Assembly (NCBI GenBank): GCA_042140185.1
Contig: CP159477.1
Span: 3,351,115-3,415,114, forward strand
Source: JANSXG01 sp024743075
Lineage (GTDB): Bacteria; Planctomycetota; Phycisphaerae; Phycisphaerales; UBA1924
Reading direction: 5' to 3'
Length of the DNA: 64,000 bases
The position numbers and the translations under genes are program-made. Below, piece by piece: positions 1-8,316 of this stretch. Under the pieces are notes generated by a model that was given only the letters and a program-made list of their open reading frames with translations, ran no database searches and had not been told where the DNA came from. Numbering within the stretch: the stretch's first letter is position 1; each line of letters starts with the position of its first letter.

Positions 1-2
1 TG

Positions 3-107
3 CCCGTGGTCGCCGTCGCGCTCATCGGCATGTACTTTCCCTCCATCTCCAGATTCGAACGCTTCTACACCGACGCGCTCGATCGGGCGTCACGGGAGAC
101 CTTCTGA
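3..107 (+). CDS. C-terminal end of a protein cut by the window edge
   Basis: An open frame enters from the left edge and stops at a TGA whose last base is the first base of the next start codon (TGATG). Only 34 residues are visible: a hydrophobic stretch (PVVAVALIGMYFP) followed by a basic and acidic tail ending in RASRETF. This could be the last membrane segment of a small membrane protein. The tight overlap with the following DUF1569 gene suggests translational coupling in one operon. The family cannot be named from this fragment. Confidence 0.5.
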   Translation, partial: PVVAVALIGMYFPSISRFERFYTDALDRASRETF

Positions 108-652
108 TGAGCCGTACCATCGAGCCCCAGGGCATCGTTGAAACCAAGACCGCCCCGAAGCGCACCCTCAAGTTCAACTGCATGAACTGCCTCAAGGCCG
201 AACTCGATCGCATCGATGAGGCGCACCGGCAAGGCGCGATCACCACCACCGGCAACTGGTCGCCGGGACAGATCTTCAGCCACTGCGCGATCTTCTTCCG
301 CTGCTCGCTCGACGGCTTCCCGAGCCTCGCGCCGGCACCGGTCCGCTTCTTCGCGAAGCTGCTCTTCAAGAAGAAGGCCCTCAGCGGCGAGCCCATGCCC
401 TCCGGCTTCCAACTCCCCAGGCAGGCGTCTTTCATGCTCCCCGCTCCGGATGTCACCTTCGAGCAGGGCATGACCGAACTCCGCGAGCAGATCTCGCGCA
501 TCGACGCCGGCGAAAAGATGACCCAGACCAGCCCGCTGCTCGGTGAGCTTTCTCACGAAGAGTGGGTTCGCCTGCACCTCGCGCACTGCATGATGCACCT
601 CGCGTTCATCGACTACCCCGGCGCACCGGGTAGCGCCTCAGGCGCCGCCTGA
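107..652 (+). CDS. DUF1569 (DinB-like) family protein
   Basis: This is a 181-residue soluble protein. The signature near its C-terminus (LSHEEWVRLHLAHCMMHLAF) and the N-terminal block with NWSPGQIFSHCA match the DUF1569 family, which has the four-helix DinB-like fold found in bacillithiol or mycothiol S-transferases and related metal-binding proteins. Conserved His residues in those two blocks are the likely metal ligands. No substrate is known for the family. The start overlaps the stop of the upstream gene by one base, so it is probably the distal gene of an operon. Family call from motif recognition; function not inferred. Confidence 0.8.
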   Translation: MSRTIEPQGIVETKTAPKRTLKFNCMNCLKAELDRIDEAHRQGAITTTGNWSPGQIFSHCAIFFRCSLDGFPSLAPAPVRFFAKLLFKKKALSGEPMPSGFQLPRQASFMLPAPDVTFEQGMTELREQISRIDAGEKMTQTSPLLGELSHEEWVRLHLAHCMMHLAFIDYPGAPGSASGAA

Positions 653-666
653 GCGCGGAGACCGAT

Positions 667-1803
667 TCAGCCGTCGCCGTGGCTCGGCGGGTCGTCGCCA
701 CCGCCACCGCCGCCACCGTCGCCGCCGCCTCCGTCGCCGCCATCACCGCCACCACCGTCGCCGCCACCACCGTCGCCGCCGCCGTCACCGCCACCACCAT
801 CACCGCCACCACCGTCGCCGCCGCCGCCGTCACCGCCGTCACCGCCATCGTCGCCGCCGCCACCCGAACAGCCGTCGAGCCCGAAGTGCACGAGCATGAG
901 GTTGAGGTCGTTCAGGTTGATCTCGTGGTCGCCGTTCACATCGCCGCCCTCGACACCGAGCACGCCGCTGCGGTCACCGAAGTTGCTGAGCAGGGCGTTC
1001 AGGTCATTCAGGTTGACGATTTCGTCCCAGTTCGTGTCGCCCGGGCAGCCGAGCTGAACCGGCGGATCGGTGAACGCCGTCGCGATCGAAGCGATACCCA
1101 CCGACTCGCCGTGCGCCACGGATCCCACCCAGAGCTGCGCCGCGTCGAACGGCTGGTCGGTTACAACGCCGATGAACGCCTCGCCGGTTTCCGTCGGCTC
1201 GACATCGAGGTACAGGTCGAATCCGGACTGAAAGAACCGCAGGATCAGCATCGAGGTCTGCTCTCTGGTCACGCCGGTCAGTTCGATACCGATGCCGCGC
1301 ACCCGACCCGAAACCAGTCGCATGCGCACCACGCCGCTGTTGATCGCCCCCTCGTTCGCCAGCGGCATGCCGGACGAGTTGACCTCCACCGGACGCAGCA
1401 CGTAGCGCACTGCGGGCTCCTCCGACGAGGCCTCGAACCGAATCGTGTTCGAGTACTCGCTCTCGGTTGTCACGTCGTCGATGAACAGCCGCGTGTCGCG
1501 TGCCGGTGATCCCGGGAACGGGATCGAGGGATCGATGCCGTCCAGGATCGAAAGCCGCGTGTGATTCACAACCGACGTCCGGTGCTGCGCCGAAGCCAGC
1601 GAGTCCACCTCGCCCTCCTCGTATGCGGAGAAGTCGTCGGATTCGATCCGCTCCGAAGTCAGCGCGGCCTGTTCGAGGAACGACGCACGATCGGTGAACA
1701 CCTCGTACCCCTGGCCGAACGCGACCGCCGGCGTACCAAGCAGCACCGTCGCGATCAGCCCACGGACGCTCCCGCGCCACGCCTTCGGAACTCGAATCTT
1801 CAT
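667..1803 (-). CDS. secreted protein with dockerin-like EF-hand pair and Gly/Asp tail
   Basis: A 378-residue exported protein. The start is set at the ATG giving MKIRVPKAWRGSV, because a GGAAAGGG Shine-Dalgarno sequence lies about 9 nt upstream; an ATG three codons earlier sits directly on that sequence. A signal peptide is followed by a domain of about 230 residues that I cannot assign. Then comes a dockerin-like module with two EF-hand loops (GDTNWDEIVNLNDLN and GDVNGDHEINLNDLN). Unlike the other EF-hand proteins of this window it does not end there but continues into about 65 residues that are nearly all Gly and Asp. The module probably binds calcium and helps folding or surface retention; no enzymatic role is visible. 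Confidence 0.75.
   Translation of the reverse strand: MKIRVPKAWRGSVRGLIATVLLGTPAVAFGQGYEVFTDRASFLEQAALTSERIESDDFSAYEEGEVDSLASAQHRTSVVNHTRLSILDGIDPSIPFPGSPARDTRLFIDDVTTESEYSNTIRFEASSEEPAVRYVLRPVEVNSSGMPLANEGAINSGVVRMRLVSGRVRGIGIELTGVTREQTSMLILRFFQSGFDLYLDVEPTETGEAFIGVVTDQPFDAAQLWVGSVAHGESVGIASIATAFTDPPVQLGCPGDTNWDEIVNLNDLNALLSNFGDRSGVLGVEGGDVNGDHEINLNDLNLMLVHFGLDGCSGGGGDDGGDGGDGGGGDGGGGDGGGGDGGGDGGGGDGGGGDGGDGGGGDGGGGGGGDDPPSHGDG
670..870. repeat. trinucleotide-type low-complexity tract
   Basis: About 200 bases built almost entirely from ccgcc, ccacc and gtcgcc units. On the minus strand it encodes the Gly/Asp tail of the secreted EF-hand protein. The tract is imperfect (GGGGD, GGD and GGGD units mixed), as expected for a slippage-prone minisatellite. 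Confidence 0.85.
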
Positions 1804-2009
1804 CACTGACATCCCTTTCCGCTGTCGATCGGGCACAAGGGCCCGCTCCAGCTGCGCCGGCCCGACCGGGCGCAGCACATCCGAGCGTGCGCTGGCATCG
1901 GCCGGCCGCAACCCGTTCGCCTGCCCGCGCAGGGGGAACCGCAGCACGGCGCAGACGGATAACCGTCCGCCCTTGCCCAAGGCGCCCAACCATCAGCGGT
2001 AATCGGACC

Positions 2010-3587
2010 TCAGTCCACGAACGGCATTTCGCCGACGCGACCGATCCAGATCTGGCTCGAAGGCCGGTCCTCGTCGCCGTAGAGTTCGCCGCGTTGCGCC
2101 GTCCACATGAAGTGACGACCGTCATCCGAGAACACCGGCAGACCGTCGAACCCGTCGGCAAAGGTGATCCGCCGGATGTCATACGAACCCGGACCACTGT
2201 CCTCAGCGCCCAGCGCCGGCACCTCGATCGCGAACACCTCGTAGTTCATGTGCGACACCTGCGAACTCGCGTAGACAAGCATCTCACCCGACGGGTGCCA
2301 GTACGGGGCCCAGTTCACGTGCGCGTTGTCCGTCAGCTGGTACTCGCGCTCGATCCCCGTCACGCTCCCGTTCTCGTCGAACGCAAGATCCGCAACGAAC
2401 AGCTGCAGCTGGTTGTTGCCCACCCGGTCCGACCGATAGCAGATCCGCATCCCGTCCGGGCTGAAGAACGGCCCGCCGTCGTAGCCGTCAGCCTCGACCG
2501 CGCGCACTTCCGTTCCGTTCTCAAGGTCACGGATCCAGATATCGCCGACCCCGGTGTCCGGGTCCACCTGGCAGTACACGATGTGGCGCCCATCCGGCGA
2601 CAGTGCGCACTCGGCGGTGTACCCGCCCGGCTTGGCGAACATCACCGTCGGCTCGTACTCGGTGGGCAGGAAGTCGAGTTCCGTCGTCACCTTCGGCTCT
2701 TCGCGGTACTCGTCGTAGATCTCCTGCACGACCCGCGTCACCACTTCCATCTCCACCGGGAACGCCCAGCGGTAGCGCGAGCTGCCGCGCTGGTAGCCCG
2801 CCGATTCCGCGCCCGACGGCTCGACCAGTGTCGAGCCGAACAGGATCCGCCACGGCTCGCCGGGGAAGAACCAGCCGCAGGTGTTCGCCGAACCCGGGGG
2901 CGAAACCTCGATCGGCTCCTCCATCCCCGTCACGCTGCCGCCCGCATCGAACGTCAGCGCCGCGACGTACATCCCGTAGTTCGCGTGCGACCCGCCCGGC
3001 CCGCTCCCGAACAGCGCCCGCGGCGAGCCCTGGAAGATGATCCACTTGCCGTCGTGCGAGAAGTACGACTCGCCCGCGCGGCTGAACATCGCCTCATCGG
3101 TCACCTGCACCGCGTCGACGATGAACATGTCCTCGCTCGCCGGGCCCGATGCCGCGACCGGGTCGCTCTCCGGAGCCGGACCCGTCCGGTACAGGTTGTG
3201 TGTGATCGGGTCGTACCACCCGCTGTCCACCTTGATCAGCCGATCGCGGATCTGCTGAGGCAGGTCGGTGGGGATGCCGTCATTGGGGGCTTCGGCTTCC
3301 GGCGCTTTTGCCTCGCCATGCTTCGGGTAGACCTCGTGGGTCACCGGGTCGTACCAGCCGCCGTCCGTCTCGATCACCCGCTCACGGACCTCGTCGGGCA
3401 GGTTCGCCGGCGCCTCGCTGCTCGCCTCATCCGGCGCGATCGCGCCATCGTTCGAGGCTGGCTGAGCGAAAGAATCGGCCGTCTCGCCGCCCGAGACCTC
3501 CTGCGCATCGGAATCGCAACCGCCGAGCACCAGCGCGAGCGAGCAGAGGGATCCGGCGAGAAGACGAAGAGCGGGAGCGTCGAGCAT
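2010..3587 (-). CDS. lipoprotein with PD40/TolB-like beta-propeller
   Basis: A 525-residue predicted lipoprotein. The chosen start gives a signal sequence with the lipobox LVLGGC (Cys24), and an AGG lies about 9 nt upstream. Residues 63-88 and 109-133 are two copies of a short module with the core GWYDP(V/I)TH, each introduced by LP(D/Q)(E/Q)(V/I)R. From about residue 160 the protein is a propeller of PD40/WD40-like blades, with repeated (S/F)SPDG-type turns such as ALSPDGRHI, FFSPDGMRI, HPSGEM and VFSDDGRHF. Such propellers occur in TolB and in planctomycete surface proteins and usually mediate protein or glycan binding. No catalytic residues are evident. Confidence 0.8.
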   Translation of the reverse strand: MLDAPALRLLAGSLCSLALVLGGCDSDAQEVSGGETADSFAQPASNDGAIAPDEASSEAPANLPDEVRERVIETDGGWYDPVTHEVYPKHGEAKAPEAEAPNDGIPTDLPQQIRDRLIKVDSGWYDPITHNLYRTGPAPESDPVAASGPASEDMFIVDAVQVTDEAMFSRAGESYFSHDGKWIIFQGSPRALFGSGPGGSHANYGMYVAALTFDAGGSVTGMEEPIEVSPPGSANTCGWFFPGEPWRILFGSTLVEPSGAESAGYQRGSSRYRWAFPVEMEVVTRVVQEIYDEYREEPKVTTELDFLPTEYEPTVMFAKPGGYTAECALSPDGRHIVYCQVDPDTGVGDIWIRDLENGTEVRAVEADGYDGGPFFSPDGMRICYRSDRVGNNQLQLFVADLAFDENGSVTGIEREYQLTDNAHVNWAPYWHPSGEMLVYASSQVSHMNYEVFAIEVPALGAEDSGPGSYDIRRITFADGFDGLPVFSDDGRHFMWTAQRGELYGDEDRPSSQIWIGRVGEMPFVD

Positions 3588-3790
3588 GCGTCGAGACCTG
3601 TTACAGAGAATTCGGTTGGAAACTCGCGAAACCGAGGAGAATCGCGCTCTCAAAGCGTCCCGGTCCGCGACCGGACGCCAAGGGGGATATGGTAGCCCTC
3701 CATGCCCGATCCGACCTCCCGCGAGGCCCCCAACCCGAGCCCAGAAACGACCAGCGCCCCTGGTTTTCGCCGGTGGACCCGTCTCGCCCT

Positions 3791-4549
3791 ATGGCCGACC
3801 CGCGCACCGCAACCCCCCGGCCCGGCGTGCCGCCGTTCCCCGAGCTGGAGCTCATCCACCGCGACGACGATGTCGCCATTGTCAACAAGCCCTCCGGCCT
3901 GCTCAGCGTCCCCGGCAAGGGCTGCGAAGACGATCCCGCCAAGGCCGACTGCGTCGCCACGCGCATCGCCGTGAGCATCGAGGGCGCCAGCGGCCCGCTC
4001 ACCGCCCACCGCATCGACATGGACACCTCCGGCATCCTCGCCATCGGGCTCAACAAGCAGGCCCACCGCCACCTGTCCATCCAGTTCCAGGACCGCCACG
4101 CCAGAAAGACCTACATCGCCCTGCTCGACGCGCGCGAGCCCGGCACCTTCGACCGCCTGCCCGTCGGGCGCGAAGGCCTCATCAACCTCCCCATCCGCGC
4201 CGACCTCAACGACCGCCCGCGCCAGATCCACGACCCCATCCAGGGACGCACCGCCCGCTCGCAGTACACCGTGCTCGCGCACGAAGCCCTGCCCGACGGC
4301 ACACCCTGCATCCGCGTCGAGTTCAAACCCATCACCGGGCGCAGCCACCAGCTCCGCGTGCACTCCGCCTTCAGCCACATCAAAGACGGCCCCCACGGCG
4401 GCGGCGGCCTCGGCGCACCCATCATCGGCGACCACCTCTACGGCGAGCGCCTCCCCGGCTGGCGCCTCATGCTCCACGCCCACACCCTCGAAATAAGCCT
4501 GCGCGAGGGCGAACCCGCAAGGCTCTTCGAGGCCGCGGTGCCTTTCTGA
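3791..4549 (+). CDS. RluA-family pseudouridine synthase
   Basis: A 252-residue RNA-modifying enzyme that isomerises uridine to pseudouridine in rRNA or tRNA. The motif TAHRIDMDTSGIL contains the catalytic Asp (HRID in place of the usual HRLD), and GRSHQLRVH near residue 190 is the second family signature. There is no S4 RNA-binding domain, as in RluA/TruC-type enzymes. The start is uncertain. The chosen ATG begins MADPRTATP; an in-frame ATG at 3689 would add 34 residues. A TATGGT hexamer stands 8 nt before another ATG at 3702 that is out of frame, so the true N-terminus could lie there if a base is missing. Which RNA position is modified cannot be told. Confidence 0.82.
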   Translation: MADPRTATPRPGVPPFPELELIHRDDDVAIVNKPSGLLSVPGKGCEDDPAKADCVATRIAVSIEGASGPLTAHRIDMDTSGILAIGLNKQAHRHLSIQFQDRHARKTYIALLDAREPGTFDRLPVGREGLINLPIRADLNDRPRQIHDPIQGRTARSQYTVLAHEALPDGTPCIRVEFKPITGRSHQLRVHSAFSHIKDGPHGGGGLGAPIIGDHLYGERLPGWRLMLHAHTLEISLREGEPARLFEAAVPF

Positions 4550-4554
4550 TCTTT

Positions 4555-4615
4555 CTTCTCCCCTCGCGGGAGAAGGTGGCCGCGTGAGGATTCAGCACGC
4601 GGACGGATGAGGGGG
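4555..4615. repeat. interspersed palindromic repeat, family A, copy 1
   Basis: Contains the stem CTCCCCTCGCGGGAG followed by AAGGTG, a gapped GATTCAGCAC unit and GGATGAGGGGG. It is the inverse orientation of two further copies near 17.05 and 22.78 kb, which share CTTCTCCCGCG, the CTGA(A/G)TCCGCAC core and (C)TTATCCG or CTCATCCG. It lies directly behind the pseudouridine synthase stop codon. Confidence 0.7.
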
Positions 4616-4716
4616 TTCCGCGTGGCATGCTCAAACTCGTTTGAGCATGCTTCCTCAAGGTCCCTCGGAACCGATGCCCATACTCTTTCGTATCCGCACC
4701 CGGAAGAAGACAAGCC

Positions 4717-5325
4717 ATGCCCGCCGTCCCCAAACGCTTCATCATCACCTATCTGCTCGCGTTCGCGCTGATGTGCATCTGCGGCTGGCGTGTCGCGTCG
4801 AAGGAAGCAGGCGGGATCACGGGCAGTAAGCCTGATGGGATCTTGCTCCATCTGTTTCGGGGCTGGGATGGATCGGTCCAGATTCTCACGCTAAACGAAG
4901 AGGAAGACCGAACACTCAATCTGCTATCTGTCGCCTTGAATCTGAAGTGGATCGTGCATGAGCGAGAGGATCGGATCGGCAGCGCCCTGATCCTGGTGTC
5001 ACATGAAGCGAGAGCGGCCGCTCCATTCATGGTGCAGCCCACTTTTTGCGTCGCCTTCCACAACGAAGATCTTCCATCGGACCTCCCCGAGGATGTCCTC
5101 ATCGAAGCGAGAAGGAAACTTGTGCGTCACACGCTTGCGTCACTTGCGGTGCCGAGATTCAGCGACAGTGATCTCCGCGCGTCGTGGGATCGCCTCGAAC
5201 TCAAGCACGAGCCGCGACCACTTGTTTCGCCGTGGCTGATCCCGATCCTCTTCGCCTTCATCCCATTCCTCACGGCATGGATCGTGACCGTCGCGGCAAC
5301 ACGCCGCAAACCCAACCCGACCTGA
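4717..5325 (+). CDS. hypothetical protein with N- and C-terminal membrane helices
   Basis: A 202-residue protein of unknown function. A hydrophobic helix at residues 8-25 (FIITYLLAFALMCICGW) and a second at about 170-192 (PWLIPILFAFIPFLTAWIV) bracket a soluble domain of about 140 residues that probably faces the periplasm. A GGAAGAAG Shine-Dalgarno sequence precedes the ATG at good spacing. Base composition is somewhat less GC-rich than the neighbours, which may mean a faster-evolving or acquired gene. I recognise no family. Confidence 0.65.
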   Translation: MPAVPKRFIITYLLAFALMCICGWRVASKEAGGITGSKPDGILLHLFRGWDGSVQILTLNEEEDRTLNLLSVALNLKWIVHEREDRIGSALILVSHEARAAAPFMVQPTFCVAFHNEDLPSDLPEDVLIEARRKLVRHTLASLAVPRFSDSDLRASWDRLELKHEPRPLVSPWLIPILFAFIPFLTAWIVTVAATRRKPNPT

Positions 5326-7303
5326 TCACCCCCGCACCAACACTCCAATCCGCAAAACCTCCGCCACCGACCACGCCTGCGCGACGCACCCTTGCTCCAG
5401 CCGCGGCTCGTCCCCGTCGCTCACCTCGCAGATCTGCCCCAGGCACCCGCTCGTCATCGTTTCGATTAGCGGCCGGATCATCGCCCGCGCTTTCCGCTTC
5501 GACTCATCGTCGAAGCCGCCCGCCCGCAGCGTCGCCTCGGCCATCGGACCGATCAGCCACGGCCACACCGTCCCGTTGTGGTACGCATCGTCGCGGCTCA
5601 TCATGTCGCCCGTGAAGTGAGCCCGGTACCGCCGGTGATCGCGCGACAGCGTCCGCATCCCCATCGGCGTCAGCAGTTCCCGCTCGCACACCTCGACCAC
5701 CCGGCGCTTCGCATCATCATCCAGCGGGCTGTGAGGCAGGCTCACCGCGAAGAGCTGGTTGGGGCGCAATTCGTCCGTCGCTTCCCAGCCGCCGTTGCCA
5801 TCCGGACGCAGGCAGTCGATCAGCCCTCCGCCGGGACCATCGAGGAACGCACTGTTGAACGACGCGCGCACCCGGTCCGCCATCGCATCCAGTTCATCCG
5901 CCCGCTCCGCATCCGCCCCGACCGCGCGCATCGCCTCCGCCGTCGAACGCAGCGCGTTGAACCACAGCGCGTTGATCTCCACCGCCTTCCCATGCCGCGG
6001 CGTGAACACCTTCCCATCCCGCTTCGCGTCCATCCAGGTCAGTTGCGTCGTGTCATCGCCGGCGAACACCAGCCCGTCCGCCTCGTCCACGCCGATGCCG
6101 AACCGCGTCCCCGCGCTGTACCCGGCGATGATCTCCAGGCACGCCGGCAACAGCTCGTCGCGGTATGCGTCGGCGTCGCCGCTCACGCGCAGGTACTCCG
6201 CCGATGCGTGGTGGAACCAGAGCGAGGCATCCACCGTGTTGTAGTGGGGCGGCCCGCCGTAGTCATCGAACCGGTTCGGGATCATCCCCTCCGACACATG
6301 GCGCGCATAGGTCCGCAGCGTCGACAGCGCCTCGGCGTGACGCCCCGTCACCAGCAGCAGCCCCGGCAGCGCGATCATCGTGTCCCGCCCCCAGTCCGCA
6401 AACCACGGGTACCCCGCGATCACGCTCATGCACGACTCGCCCCCGACCACCCGCTCCACCAGAAAGTCATCGCTCGCCGACGCCAGCGCCCGCAGGTCCT
6501 CATCAGCAAACCGGGCCGCCAGCTTCTTCAGCCGCGCCGCGCGGCCCGTCATCCAGCAAGCCGACCGGCAGCGCATCATCGTTGAACGCAATCAGCACCT
6601 CGACCGTTAATGACTCATCACCCGCGGCCAACTCCGCCTCGAAGTCGCCCGGCCAGTACCGCGCCTCCAGCGTCTCATCCCCGCGGTCCAACTCGTGCGG
6701 CACCGCGATCCCCGTCTCCACTCGCCCGCGCTCCACAAACCGCGCCCCCGTCGCACGCACCTCCACCCGGTGACGAGCCTCACCCAGCGCCCGCGACGCC
6801 ACAAAGCCGCCATCGCGCGCGTCAATCTCGAAATCCCCGGCACCGATATCGGCATCCAGCTTGTGGAAGTCGCGCAGCAGCACCGGCATCCCGATCCGCA
6901 CCCCGATTGACCCCGCCTTCCCCTCGCGCACCAGCGTCACGCGCATCGCCGCCGTGTTCTCCCGAAACCCCACCGCCAGCTCGCGCGCGACGCTCCACCC
7001 GTCTCCGCGCGACTCCCAGCTCACCCGGTCACCCCGCTTCTCGAATCGCAGCGGAACCGCCCGCACATCAACGCCATCCACCTGCACCACCGGCTCGCCG
7101 ACCGTCGCCACCCGGTCCACCGGCGGCGTCGCCGCCGCGTTCAACAGCCCGTGGTACCGCCGCCCCGCAAACCCATCGCAGCACCCCATCGCGAACCCGC
7201 CGTGCCCCGTCGTCAGCAGCCATTCCGGCCGGTGCAGCGCCACATCCTTCTTCCCGGACGCGACCGGATCAGCAATCTCAACAGCAAACAACGGCAGATT
7301 CAT
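5326..7303 (-). CDS. glycogen-debranching enzyme-like amylo-1,6-glucosidase, frameshifted
   Basis: Two overlapping reading frames together encode one protein of about 658 residues. The first (from MNLPLFAVEIADP) holds the N-terminal domain of bacterial-type glycogen debranching enzymes, including TTGHGGFAMG and RRYHGLL. The second holds the (alpha/alpha)6 catalytic domain, with YPWFADWGRDTMIALPGLLL, the conserved block containing the catalytic acid, and later WPWLIGP. The frames exchange near 6538-6546 inside a GC-only run. One base too many or too few there explains the break, because the sequence reads on from DDGPR to ARLKKLAARF without loss. The enzyme would remove alpha-1,6 branches during glycogen breakdown. 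A real null mutation cannot be excluded. Confidence 0.8.
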
Positions 7304-7359
7304 GAGGGCTCTCTGGTTCGGGGTCAGCAGCAATCGCCTTGGAGAATACCGCGAGCCCG

Positions 7360-7365
7360 TATGCT
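7360..7365 (+). promoter_or_regulatory. -10-like hexamer, leaderless arrangement
   Basis: TATGCT stands exactly 6 nt before the ATG of the Cys-rich membrane protein, which has no Shine-Dalgarno sequence at normal spacing. Transcription would then start at or next to the A of the start codon. Confidence 0.45.
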
Positions 7366-7371
7366 GCACCC

Positions 7372-8199
7372 ATGACCAGCACCCACCTCGGCATCTTCCT
7401 CGCCACCATCGGCGCGATCCTCCTCGGCACCGCCGTGCTCCACACCCTTGCCAAACTCGGCGCCGCCGGTCGTCGCGCCTCCGATGCCCTCTGTCGCGCG
7501 CCGCTGCTCGATCTGGCCATCACCTACTTCCTCATCCTTCCCGGCGTCGTCGGCGCGATCGTCGCCGGCTGGCTCGGCCTCGCCAGCGCCATCGCCGGCC
7601 AGGTCGTCGCGCTGCAGCTCTGGGTCTGGGCCCACGAACTCGCCCACCCCAAGGCCCGCAAGGGCCCGCGCATCGTCAAATCGCTCAACAAGGTCATCGG
7701 GCGCTGGCGCAACCACCTCGCCCTCTGGGTCACCGCCCTCGCGGTCCCGCTGTTCTGGATCGTCCGCCTCGTCGAAGTCGTCGTCTACCCGCCGCTCACC
7801 GTCCTCGTCGGCGTGCCGAAGTACCGCACCGCCGATTGGGTCAACCTCTCGCGCCACAAGTTCGAGGGCCTCGTCGGCCACGACCTCATCTGGTGCCTCT
7901 ACTGCGACTGGATGACCGGCGTCTGGTCCCTCGGCTCCGAAATGCTCCGCAACATCGAGTCCTTCTGGTGCCCCATCCGCTTCCACAGCGAGAAGAAGTG
8001 CCAGAACTGCCGCATCGACTTCCCCGATGTCGACGGCACTGCCCAAACCCCCGGCTGGGTCCCCGCAAACGGCACTATGGCCGAAGTCGCCGCCCTCATC
8101 GAGAAGCAGTACGGGCGCAAACAGGAAAACTCCTGGTTCGCCCACCCCACCCGCCTCACCGTCGAAGGCAAAGAAGTTTCCCAGGACCCCGGCAACTGA
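7372..8199 (+). CDS. multi-pass membrane protein with cysteine-rich C-terminal domain
   Basis: A 275-residue protein with about four hydrophobic segments in its first 150 residues (LGIFLATIGAILLGTAVL near the N-terminus, then ITYFLILPGVVGAIVAGWLG and two more around LALWVTALAVPLFWIV). The last 120 residues are soluble and contain CLYC, a lone FWCPIRF and KKCQNC, an arrangement that could hold a metal ion. WVWAHELAHPKA after the second helix looks superficially like a zinc-protease HExxH, but the spacing (HELAH) differs from HExxH, so no protease call is made. I do not recognise a named family. The gene runs divergently from the debranching enzyme. Confidence 0.7.
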   Translation: MTSTHLGIFLATIGAILLGTAVLHTLAKLGAAGRRASDALCRAPLLDLAITYFLILPGVVGAIVAGWLGLASAIAGQVVALQLWVWAHELAHPKARKGPRIVKSLNKVIGRWRNHLALWVTALAVPLFWIVRLVEVVVYPPLTVLVGVPKYRTADWVNLSRHKFEGLVGHDLIWCLYCDWMTGVWSLGSEMLRNIESFWCPIRFHSEKKCQNCRIDFPDVDGTAQTPGWVPANGTMAEVAALIEKQYGRKQENSWFAHPTRLTVEGKEVSQDPGN

Positions 8200-8210
8200 T
8201 CATGCCATTT

Positions 8211-8281
8211 CCTCCCTCTCCCCCGCTCGAAAGCAAGCTCGGAGAGGGCCGGGGGCAGGGGTTCGCACCGTAGGTGCGACG
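8211..8281. repeat. interspersed palindromic repeat, family B, copy 1
   Basis: Begins CCTCCCTCTCCCCC, continues through GGAGAGGGCCGGGGGCAGG and ends in the perfect short hairpin TCGCACCgtaGGTGCGA. Two more copies lie near 9.43 and 22.69 kb. It fills the gap between two genes on the same strand. Confidence 0.75.
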
Positions 8282-8302
8282 GCCGGGTGTGTCAGTTCCG
8301 CC

Positions 8303-8308
8303 TATCCT
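8303..8308 (+). promoter_or_regulatory. -10-like hexamer upstream of CNNM gene
   Basis: TATCCT lies 8 nt before the ATG, and no Shine-Dalgarno sequence is present. It is a slightly wider version of the TANNNT-N6-start arrangement seen at many genes here. Confidence 0.35.
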
Positions 8309-8316
8309 GACCCACC

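Noticed and set aside
667..1803. Cellulosome dockerin
   Set aside because: No cohesin or scaffoldin in the window. Planctomycete EF-hand pairs of this kind occur on many unrelated secreted proteins.
1887..3695. 602-codon plus-strand frame opposite the propeller lipoprotein
   Set aside because: No signal, no family and Arg/His-rich. The minus-strand gene has a lipobox and propeller repeats.
7600..7660. HELAH in the Cys-rich membrane protein as a zinc-protease site
   Set aside because: The spacing is H-E-L-A-H rather than HExxH, and no third ligand is apparent.
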